Shown: positions 1 to 4,248 of the stretch, piece by piece | Position numbering within the stretch: the first letter of the stretch is position 1 | How the letters are laid out: every line of letters starts with the position of its first letter | DNA from: a bacterium | GTDB taxonomy: Bacteria > BMS3Abin14 | Reading direction: 5' to 3' | NCBI GenBank assembly: GCA_020350725.1 | Contig: CP070719.1 | Location: forward strand, 1,932,209-1,938,697 | DNA: 6,489 nt | Notes under the pieces: model-generated | What the model was told of the DNA's origin: nothing | Database searches by the model: none | The model's input: only the letters and a program-made list of their open reading frames with translations | Position numbers and translations under genes: made by a program

Positions 1-230
1 ACATAGAACGTGAATCACCAGACGCAGTGACACAGGGACCCGAGGGGGCGAGGGGGAGAAATGAGTCCAGAGCCCAGAGGCCAGTGTCCAGAGAGGGTGA
101 AGAACAGACACGGGGACCTACCCGAGGGGGAGATAGGGCGAGGGTGAGAGTGGGCCCTTCGACAGGCTCAGGGCAGGCGAAGATCAGACGCGGAGAAAAC
201 CCGAATCACTAATTACGAATCACTAATCAC
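1..230 (+). repeat. Left mosaic of 7- and 8-base tandem repeats, downstream of ccsA
   Basis: This non-coding stretch is a chain of short degenerate tandem arrays. Octamers CGAGGGGG occur at 41-48 and 49-56. Four heptamers CCAGAGC, CCAGAGG, CCAGTGT and CCAGAGA lie at 67-94. Octamer-spaced CGAGGGGG, AGATAGGG and CGAGGGTG lie at 123-146. A CCCTTCGAC-type element follows at 155-179, one CGCGGAGA unit near 190, and four heptamers GAATCAC, TAATTAC, GAATCAC and TAATCAC at 203-230. Positions 47-116 match the reverse complement of 1251-1320 at 64 of 70 bases. The 61-codon open frame across 27-212 is only a by-product of the repeats, with no ribosome site or recognisable protein. The units were read directly; any function is unknown. 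Confidence 0.85.
155..179 (+). repeat. Dispersed CCCTTCGAC...TCAGGGCAGGC element, copy 1
   Basis: This is a short imperfect dyad (CCCT...AGGG arms) followed by CAGGCG. Two more copies lie at 3705-3729 and 4092-4116, differing mainly in the centre (AGGC, TAAGG or TAAGC). From memory, similar elements are scattered between genes in many environmental bacteria; I cannot check that here. No protein or mobility function can be assigned. Confidence 0.75.
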
Positions 231-231
231 T

Positions 232-272
232 CTATGCTTAAACAATCCAGTATCTCGATTGTTTAAGCATAG
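232..272. repeat. Perfect 16-bp inverted repeat across the ccsA stop codon (possible 3'-end hairpin)
   Basis: The left arm 232-247 (CTATGCTTAAACAATC) is the exact reverse complement of the right arm 257-272, with a 9-base loop at 248-256. The right arm contains the last codons and the TAA stop of ccsA, so the hairpin would form at the end of the operon mRNA. It is AT-rich, unlike the surrounding coding DNA. No run of U follows the stem on the transcribed strand (it continues AGAGTGATTAG), so it is not a textbook intrinsic terminator. It may instead protect the 3' end or be a remnant of a mobile palindrome. The structure is certain; the role is inferred. Confidence 0.8.
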
Positions 273-1105
273 CTGTGCAGCCCGGAGAGCAGGAAGTTCA
301 CGCCGAAGTAGGTGAACACCACCGCCACGAAGCCGACAATGGACAGAACCGCCGCCCTCGTCCCCTGCCATCCCCTGGTGAAGCGGGCGTGCAGGTAGGC
401 CGCGTAGACGAACCAGGTGATCAGGGACCACGTCTCCTTGGGGTCCCAGCTCCAGTAGGTGCCCCAGGCGTAGTTGGCCCACGCCGCGCCGGTAATGATG
501 CCGAGGGAGAGGAGGGGGAATCCGACCGCTATGGATTTGTAGTTGACCTCGTCCAGGACCTTCAGTTCGGGGAACATGGTGACGATGGCCCCCTCGCCCG
601 ACCGATCCTTTCTCTCGGCCCTCCTCCTGACCAGGTAGAGGACCGACACCGCGAAGGACACCGCGAAGGCGCCGTAGCTGACGAAGGAGGTGACCACGTG
701 GGCGATGAGCCAGTTGCTCTGCAGGGCGGGGACCAGGGGCCTGATCTCGTCGGGAAAGAGCAGGGCGTTCATGGCCAGGGTCACGAAGGCCAGGGGGGCG
801 ACAACGGCGCCGAGGGCCTTCTGCTTGAACCGCCACTCGACGATCAGGTAGGCGATCATGATGCACAGCGCCCAGAAGCTCATGGACTCGTACATGTTCG
901 ACAGGGGCGCGTGCCCGATCCCCATCCGGTAGGATTCGGCCCAGCGGAGGCCCTTCGCCGTGCCGTGGGTCAGGACGCCGATAACGGCAAGGGTGGTGGC
1001 CATGGTCCCCACGGCCCGGCTTCGGAAGGCCAGGTAGCCGACGTAGAAGAAGGTGGCAAACAGGTAAGCGAAAGTGGCGATGCCGTGCAGTGCCGAACTG
1101 TTCAT
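263..1105 (-). CDS. ccsA: CcsA/ResC-type heme transporter of System II cytochrome c biogenesis
   Basis: This 280-residue integral membrane protein works with ResB to carry heme across the cytoplasmic membrane and ligate it to apocytochrome c. Its signature is the tryptophan-rich heme-handling motif WGTYWSWDPKE at residues 214-224. It is flanked by the histidines the family uses for heme: His136 before the motif (NWLIAHVV), His239 after it (AAYLHARF) and His277 at the C-terminus (GLHSYA). About eight hydrophobic segments are visible, near residues 9-28, 34-50, 75-90, 98-117, 132-158, 193-210, 225-240 and 251-275. Length is normal for the short CcsA form. The ATG at 1105 has GGAG at 1115-1118, 9 bases upstream. 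The gene follows resB after a 264-base repeat-filled gap and ends within an inverted repeat. Some databases call this family CcsB, so the symbol varies. The family assignment is secure. Confidence 0.95.
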   Translation of the reverse strand: MNSSALHGIATFAYLFATFFYVGYLAFRSRAVGTMATTLAVIGVLTHGTAKGLRWAESYRMGIGHAPLSNMYESMSFWALCIMIAYLIVEWRFKQKALGAVVAPLAFVTLAMNALLFPDEIRPLVPALQSNWLIAHVVTSFVSYGAFAVSFAVSVLYLVRRRAERKDRSGEGAIVTMFPELKVLDEVNYKSIAVGFPLLSLGIITGAAWANYAWGTYWSWDPKETWSLITWFVYAAYLHARFTRGWQGTRAAVLSIVGFVAVVFTYFGVNFLLSGLHSYA

Positions 1106-1137
1106 CTCAATTCACTCCGGAAAAGATAGTGTTCATC

Positions 1138-1193
1138 AGTTTATAGTCTATAGTTTATAGTTTGCAGTTCACGGTTCACAGTTTACAGTTGAG
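1138..1193 (-). repeat. Heptamer array of the AGTTYAY family between resB and ccsA
   Basis: Eight consecutive 7-base units are read on the plus strand: AGTTTAT, AGTCTAT, AGTTTAT, AGTTTGC, AGTTCAC, GGTTCAC, AGTTTAC and AGTTGAG. On the strand of the neighbouring mosaic they read as GTRAACT-like units. Shorter pieces of the same family occur at 4026-4040 (CTGTGACCCGTGAAC) and near 4117-4126. The array begins 32 bases upstream of the ccsA start codon, so it would lie in the leader just before the ccsA ribosome site. Confidence 0.85.
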
Positions 1194-1199
1194 ACCGCC

Positions 1200-1345
1200 G
1201 TGATTAGTGATTCGTAATTGGTGATTCGTTTCTTTCTCCGTGTCCCCGTGTCTCCGCGTCCGCTCTTCACCCTCTCTGGACGCTGGCCTCTGGACTCTGG
1301 ACTCATTTCTCCCCCTCGCCCTATCTCCCCCTCGGGTAGATCCCC
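1200..1345 (-). repeat. Right mosaic of tandem repeats, inverted copy of the 1-230 block
   Basis: Read on the minus strand, the order from 1345 down is: CGAGGGGGAGATAGGG octamers; the 70-bp segment 1320-1251, which includes heptamers CCAGAGT, CCAGAGG, CCAGCGT and CCAGAGA at 1300-1273; octamers CGCGGAGA, CACGGGGA and CACGGAGA at 1258-1235; then heptamers GAATCAC, CAATTAC, GAATCAC and TAATCAC at 1227-1200. Those last four differ from 203-230 by one base in 28. The order matches the left mosaic but in opposite orientation. The region fills the gap between resB and ccsA and codes for nothing convincing. Confidence 0.85.
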
Positions 1346-1369
1346 GCGTCTCCCCGTCCGCCTTTCCCG

Positions 1370-2797
1370 TCACTTCCGTTTCCCCTTCAATGCATCCTTC
1401 AGGTCGGCGAGGGCACCTTCGAACTGCCGCTCGAAGGTGGCCGGGTTCCGGTTGGTGGACCCCCCGACGAGGACCGCCGTGTTCTCCGTGTCCCCATCGA
1501 TGCGGATCCATACCCTCTGATGGGCCACGAAAAAGGTGACGTAGAGTCCGAGGATCATGACGATGCAGGCCAGCCAGACGAGGTTGACGCCGGGATCCCA
1601 GGCCACCTGAAGGCCGGTGTACTCGAGGATCGCCGTGTCGCCGATGCGGAAATAGACGGGCCCTCCCCTCGAATTGTCCCGATCCGGGGCGGCCTTGGCG
1701 AGGAAAAACTCCCTCCTCCCGCTGCCGAGGAACTGATTCATCTTCACCGCCGGTTGGCCGCCGACGGAGGTGGGGTAGATCTCCTCGATGGCGTAGGTGG
1801 AGGGATCTCCCAGGACGTTGAAGGCCTGTCCCACGCCCACGGTCACCGCCGGGGCGGCCACCTTTCCCGAGGGGTCCAGCACGTCGAGGGTGACGGTGGA
1901 GCTCTGGTGCACCCCGTAGCTGGACTGGTAGAAGTAGATGCCGTCGATGATGAGGGGATGATTGACCTCGATCCTCTTCCTCATGATCTCCGCCCCGTTG
2001 CGGAACACGACCAGGTCGCTGAAGTAGTCCTTGGGCTGCTGGGTCCCCGGGTAGTAGATGACCTGGAAATCGTCACAGCGGACGGAGAAGGGCAGCTTGA
2101 TCTGGCTGTTCTTGCCCCGGAGGGGAACCCGGTCGATGGTCTGCCCCTCGACGATGGCCACGAACCCCTTGAATCCGTATATCCCCCCGTATACCGCCCC
2201 GACGGCCAGGATCAGGATGCTAAGGTGGACGATGTAGGCGCCGATCCTTCCGAACCATCCCTTGTCGACGTACAGGGTCACCCCGTTCTCCGACCGTTCC
2301 TCCCGGACCTTGCCGAAATGCGAGGCGAGGATCTGCCTCGCCTCCTCCTCGGCCTCCTCCGGCGGCACGCCGCGCCTGACGGAACCCCGATAGCGCAGCC
2401 GGCGGAAGAGGGCCTCATCCAGCGTTTTTGGAGACTGGGTGATGACCCTCCACACGCGCGGGAAGCGCTTCACGGAACAGAGGGTGATGTTGGTCAGGAG
2501 CAGGACCAGGATGGTAAGGAACCACCAGGAGCGGTACATGTCGTCGAGGGCGAGGAACTGGAAGAACCTGTACAGACCCTGGCCGTACTCCTGGAGGTAC
2601 TGCTCCGGCCTCCCCTTCTGGAGGACGACGGTGCCGACGATGGACGTGGCTGCCAGGATGATCAGGAGGAATATGGCGAGGGTGACCGAAGCGAGGGAAT
2701 CGTACACCGCTCCGAAAAGGGACGTTCCCTTCTCTGGCTTTTCGGTTCTTTCCGGCTTGTCTGCTGGTCGGTCGGGGGTTTTACTCTCGGATGTCAC
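1370..2797 (-). CDS. resB: ResB/Ccs1-family cytochrome c biogenesis protein (System II)
   Basis: This membrane protein is the partner of CcsA and is thought to hold the apocytochrome and help deliver heme for attachment. Numbering from the GTG at 2803, membrane segments lie near residues 39-61, 93-110 and 186-207. The third carries the family histidine in AYIVHLSILILAVG (His193). A large periplasmic region follows, with the conserved block VNHPLIIDGIYFYQSSYG at 280-297. The final helix near 405-427 follows the typical GLQVAWDPGV motif. Tryptophans in SWWF (92-95) and the NITLCSVKRFP stretch are also characteristic. Length is normal. I chose the GTG at 2797 (475 residues) because AGAAGG sits 5 bases before it; the GTG at 2803 would overlap that ribosome site. 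The gene lies about 100 bases after the cytochrome gene, in the same orientation. Confidence 0.94.
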   Translation of the reverse strand: MTSESKTPDRPADKPERTEKPEKGTSLFGAVYDSLASVTLAIFLLIILAATSIVGTVVLQKGRPEQYLQEYGQGLYRFFQFLALDDMYRSWWFLTILVLLLTNITLCSVKRFPRVWRVITQSPKTLDEALFRRLRYRGSVRRGVPPEEAEEEARQILASHFGKVREERSENGVTLYVDKGWFGRIGAYIVHLSILILAVGAVYGGIYGFKGFVAIVEGQTIDRVPLRGKNSQIKLPFSVRCDDFQVIYYPGTQQPKDYFSDLVVFRNGAEIMRKRIEVNHPLIIDGIYFYQSSYGVHQSSTVTLDVLDPSGKVAAPAVTVGVGQAFNVLGDPSTYAIEEIYPTSVGGQPAVKMNQFLGSGRREFFLAKAAPDRDNSRGGPVYFRIGDTAILEYTGLQVAWDPGVNLVWLACIVMILGLYVTFFVAHQRVWIRIDGDTENTAVLVGGSTNRNPATFERQFEGALADLKDALKGKRK

Positions 2798-2834
2798 GAG
2801 CACCTTCTCTTGCAGGTGGGCTGTTACAGATCAA

Positions 2835-2856
2835 GGGGGCGACAGGTGCCGCCCCC
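2835..2856 (-). other. GC-rich hairpin between the cytochrome gene and resB
   Basis: GGGGGCG at 2835-2841 pairs with CGCCCCC at 2850-2856 around an 8-base loop. In the transcript it lies about 40 bases after the cytochrome stop codon and about 40 bases before the resB ribosome site. Only two U residues follow the stem, so complete termination is unlikely. A partial stop, a pausing site or protection of the upstream cytochrome mRNA would each fit. The stem is visible; the role is inferred. Confidence 0.5.
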
Positions 2857-2896
2857 CTCAACTATGTCCTTCAAAGGTCTGTTCTATTAGCACATA

Positions 2897-3256
2897 TTAT
2901 TCTTTGTGGCAATCAGCACATTTCGTCGGTCCCTGGCCCTGCTCCTTGTGGCATCCCTTGCACATCGTGTGGAACGGATTGTCCGTCTTGCTGCTGGTGG
3001 GATCGGGCGCGTTGGCGTCCTTGCCGTGGCACTCGAAACAGCTCTTGATCTCCTCCTTCGTCTTGGATGCATGATGGCACTTGAAGCAGTCGATGGACCC
3101 GGAGTGCTTCTCGTGGGTGAAGGGCACGCCGACCTTCTTGCTGGCGACCTTGTCGATCGTCATCTCGCCCGGCGGGTCGGCGGCGACGGCCATGGTGGCG
3201 GCGAACGCCACTGCGATCAACATGGCTAATACAACAACACCGATCTTTCTCCTCAT
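2897..3256 (-). CDS. Periplasmic tetraheme cytochrome c3 (class III)
   Basis: This is a small exported electron carrier of 119 residues. A signal peptide is clear: MRRK, a hydrophobic stretch to about residue 20, and an Ala-rich cleavage region AVAA near 23-26. That leaves a mature protein of about 93 residues. Four heme sites are present: CFKCH (57-61), CFECH (73-77), CKGCH (99-103) and CADCH (113-117). The distal ligands match the cytochrome c3 pattern: His48 and His51 in FTHEKH before heme 1, His62 directly after the first CxxCH, and His96 before heme 3. All hemes can therefore be bis-histidine. Unlike Desulfovibrio vulgaris c3, where two sites are CxxxxCH, all four here are CxxCH. Such proteins typically shuttle electrons for hydrogenases, formate dehydrogenases or membrane redox complexes; the partner here is not visible. 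It is the first gene before resB and ccsA, which make the machinery needed to mature it. Confidence 0.93.
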   Translation of the reverse strand: MRRKIGVVVLAMLIAVAFAATMAVAADPPGEMTIDKVASKKVGVPFTHEKHSGSIDCFKCHHASKTKEEIKSCFECHGKDANAPDPTSSKTDNPFHTMCKGCHKEQGQGPTKCADCHKE

Positions 3257-3260
3257 CTGC

Positions 3261-3270
3261 TCACCTCCTT
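3261..3270 (-). promoter_or_regulatory. Full-length Shine-Dalgarno site of the cytochrome c3 gene
   Basis: The transcript reads AAGGAGGTGA followed by 4 bases and the ATG at 3256. All ten bases are complementary to the usual 3' end of 16S rRNA, an unusually strong match. It fixes the start codon and suggests heavy translation of the cytochrome compared with resB (GTG start, weaker site) and ccsA (GGAG at 9 bases). Confidence 0.85.
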
Positions 3271-3314
3271 GGCAGGGTCAATGTGAGTGTCGTAATTTTC
3301 ACAAACGCCTGTGA

Positions 3315-3344
3315 CTAATAGCACAATCTTTCGCCCAGTGTCAA
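3315..3344 (-). promoter_or_regulatory. Sigma-70-like promoter for the cytochrome c3-resB-ccsA operon
   Basis: On the minus strand a consensus -35 box TTGACA (3344-3339) is followed by an 18-base spacer and a -10-like TATTAG (3320-3315, four of six bases of TATAAT). Transcription would start near 3308, leaving an untranslated leader of about 50 bases before the ATG at 3256. It lies where expected for the operon. No clear operator dyad was seen beside it. The -10 box is imperfect, so the call is moderate. Confidence 0.55.
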
Positions 3345-3555
3345 CGGCGTTCGGGGTAAATATGCTCGGTAGGGACCGGCTTTGCCGGGAAAGACAGGGA
3401 AAGAACGCTTATTCTACGGGGATTAAAAACTTTTAAATGAGAGTTACCGAGGGGATCAACAAGCCTCCAGACCAGTTTCATCAAGGGGAAAACCACCAAG
3501 ATCCCTCAAAATGATCAGGTTCCAGGAGGAAATGCGGTTTCAGATTTCACGTTTT
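3345..3555. other. Non-repetitive spacer upstream of the cytochrome operon
   Basis: No gene is supported here. A small CCGGC-TTT-GCCGG hairpin (3376-3388) and an AT-rich palindrome TTAAAA-AC-TTTTAA (3423-3436) are visible. A 46-codon minus-strand frame from an ATG at 3481 to a stop at 3341 has no good ribosome site and overlaps the operon promoter, so it is not called. The composition is less repetitive than the mosaic that starts at 3556. Confidence 0.5.
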
Positions 3556-3583
3556 GGATCTGGGACTTGGGACTCTGGATTGC
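3556..3583 (+). repeat. Heptamer array of the GGATTYT/GGACTYK family
   Basis: Four consecutive 7-base units are present: GGATCTG, GGACTTG, GGACTCT and GGATTGC. It marks the cytochrome-side edge of the large repeat mosaic that continues to 4243. It is more diverged than the later arrays of the same family at 3638, 4134 and 4216. Confidence 0.7.
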
Positions 3584-3637
3584 CCCCCAATGTCCAATGC
3601 TCTGCTTTCCAACCGGACACTGTGAACTATATTTTTT

Positions 3638-3691
3638 GGATTTTGGACTCTGGATTTTGGATTCGCAATCTAATCACAAATCACCAATCAC
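3638..3691 (+). repeat. Composite heptamer array, copy 1 (GGATTTT then NAATCAC families)
   Basis: Four units GGATTTT, GGACTCT, GGATTTT and GGATTCG are followed by a CAATC junction and three units TAATCAC, AAATCAC and CAATCAC, 54 bases in all. The array is followed by GGCGGTT, as at 4014. The copy at 4134-4187 has the same two families and junction, with one fewer GGATTTT-type unit and one more NAATCAC-type unit. Confidence 0.85.
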
Positions 3692-3704
3692 GGCGGTTCC
3701 CCAA

Positions 3705-3729
3705 CCCTTCGACTAAGGTCAGGGCAGGC
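3705..3729 (+). repeat. Dispersed CCCTTCGAC...TCAGGGCAGGC element, copy 2
   Basis: This is the same element as at 155-179 and 4092-4116. Here the centre is GAC-TAAG-GTC, which allows an inner 3-bp stem inside the CCCT/AGGG arms. It directly follows a NAATCAC array plus its GGCGGTT tail and CCAA, the same order as at 4051-4116. Confidence 0.75.
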
Positions 3730-3803
3730 GAGTTGCGGACAAGGGGACCCGCCTTCACTGGAGCTTCGGCGTGGCAGGCACGGGGACGCGGGGAAAAGCG
3801 GTT

Positions 3804-3837
3804 GTCATTGCGAACCGGAAACCGCGTGAAGCAATCT
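3804..3837 (+). repeat. Dispersed CATTGCG...GCAATCTC palindromic element
   Basis: GTCATTGCG at the left and GAAGCAATCTC at the right carry 5-base complementary arms (ATTGC at 3807-3811, GCAAT at 3831-3835) around a GC-rich centre. From memory, elements with these ends are frequent between genes of many environmental bacteria; I cannot verify copy number in this genome. Only one copy is in the window, and no gene is involved. Confidence 0.55.
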
Positions 3838-3853
3838 CGGGAATTAAAGCTTT

Positions 3854-3906
3854 ACCACAGAGGACCACAGAGGCGTCCCTGGAGACGCCGCCACAGAGGG
3901 CCACAG
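3854..3906 (+). repeat. CCACAGAGG decamer repeat with an internal 6-bp hairpin
   Basis: ACCACAGAGG occurs twice in tandem at 3854-3873. CCACAGAGGG at 3891-3900 and CCACAG at 3901-3906 follow. Between the two pairs lies a hairpin with arms GGCGTC (3872-3877) and GACGCC (3884-3889) and a 6-base loop. The hairpin flanked by direct repeats resembles a small insertion into a tandem array, but no transposase signal is present. Confidence 0.65.
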
Positions 3907-3912
3907 TAGTTG

Positions 3913-3979
3913 CGAGGGGGCGCAGGGGCGAGGGGGCGAAGATCGGACGCCGAGACACGGAGACGCTGGGACGCGGAGA
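3913..3979 (+). repeat. Octamer arrays of the CGAGGGGG and CRCGGAGA families
   Basis: The first array is CGAGGGGG, CGCAGGGG, CGAGGGGG and CGAAGATC at 3913-3944. After a 3-base GGA junction the second is CGCCGAGA, CACGGAGA, CGCTGGGA and CGCGGAGA at 3948-3979. The second array corresponds to a single CGCGGAGA unit in the 179-197 region and three units at 1235-1258, so copies differ by whole octamers. Confidence 0.8.
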
Positions 3980-3985
3980 AAAAAC

Positions 3986-4013
3986 GAATCACAAATTACG
4001 AATCACCAACCAC
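3986..4013 (+). repeat. NAATCAC heptamer array with GGCGGTT tail, copy A
   Basis: Units GAATCAC, AAATTAC, GAATCAC and CAACCAC are followed by GGCGGTT (4014-4020) and TTCAACTGTGACCCGTGAAC. The same order (array, GGCGGT, TCAACTGTRAM, GTGAAC) is seen on the minus strand at 1227 down to 1165. Confidence 0.85.
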
Positions 4014-4050
4014 GGCGGTTTTCAACTGTGACCCGTGAACTAGCCTTTCC

Positions 4051-4078
4051 GAATCACGAACCACGAATCACCAATCAC
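4051..4078 (+). repeat. NAATCAC heptamer array, copy B
   Basis: Units GAATCAC, GAACCAC, GAATCAC and CAATCAC are followed by GTCGTTTTCCCAA and then the CCCTTCGAC element at 4092. It parallels the order of the array and element at 3671-3729. Confidence 0.85.
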
Positions 4079-4091
4079 GTCGTTTTCCCAA

Positions 4092-4116
4092 CCCTTCGAC
4101 TAAGCTCAGGGCGGGC
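4092..4116 (+). repeat. Dispersed CCCTTCGAC...TCAGGGCGGGC element, copy 3
   Basis: This is the third copy of the element at 155-179 and 3705-3729, with TAAGC in the centre and CGGGC in place of CAGGC. It is followed by TGTAAACTGTC and a run of T before the next GGATTTT array. Confidence 0.75.
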
Positions 4117-4133
4117 TGTAAACTGTCTTTTTT

Positions 4134-4187
4134 GGATTTTGGATTTTGGATTCGCAATCTAATCACGAATCACAAATCACCAATCAC
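4134..4187 (+). repeat. Composite heptamer array, copy 2 (GGATTTT then NAATCAC families)
   Basis: Three units GGATTTT, GGATTTT and GGATTCG are followed by the CAATC junction and four units TAATCAC, GAATCAC, AAATCAC and CAATCAC. The total is 54 bases, the same as copy 1 at 3638-3691, although the unit numbers of the two families are 3+4 instead of 4+3. Confidence 0.85.
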
Positions 4188-4215
4188 GACCGTTCGAACC
4201 GGGAACTGTCTTTTT

Positions 4216-4243
4216 GGATTTGGGATTTTGGATTTTGGATTCA
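4216..4243 (+). repeat. GGATTTT heptamer array next to the M16 gene stop
   Basis: Units GGATTTG, GGATTTT, GGATTTT and GGATTCA run in a strict 7-base period and end 5 bases before the TAG stop of the peptidase gene at 4249. The array would therefore form the first part of that gene's 3' untranslated region. No intrinsic terminator is visible there on the minus strand. Confidence 0.8.
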
Positions 4244-4248
4244 TTACC

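Noticed and set aside
275-1129. Long plus-strand open frame of 284 codons opposite ccsA
   Set aside because: It is a shadow of the conserved ccsA gene in a GC-rich genome. Its translation is Gly, Asp and His rich, with no domain and no ribosome site.
1520-2890. Long plus-strand open frame of 456 codons opposite resB
   Set aside because: It is antisense to a clear ResB family protein. Its composition is low-complexity (many Asp, Glu, Gly and Val) and typical of mirrored codons in GC-rich DNA.
2906-3229. Plus-strand frame of 107 codons opposite the cytochrome gene
   Set aside because: The minus-strand frame has a signal peptide, four CxxCH motifs and a perfect ribosome site, so this one is a shadow.
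2897-3256. Three-heme cytochrome c7
   Set aside because: Four CxxCH motifs and the matching distal histidines are present, so the four-heme c3 form fits better.
3376-3388. CCGGC-TTT-GCCGG hairpin as a terminator
   Set aside because: The stem is only 5 bp and no T-run follows on either strand. It lies upstream of the operon promoter.
3341-3481. Small minus-strand frame of 46 codons upstream of the cytochrome gene
   Set aside because: It has no convincing ribosome site, overlaps the TTGACA box and shows no recognisable motif. A small protein or gene remnant cannot be excluded but is not supported.
3511-3909. Plus-strand frame of 132 codons in the repeat spacer
   Set aside because: It is made almost entirely of translated heptamer and element repeats, with no family resemblance.
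3986-4187. CRISPR-like array
   Set aside because: The repeated units are 7 bases long, contiguous, and have no spacers of constant length. No cas genes are present.
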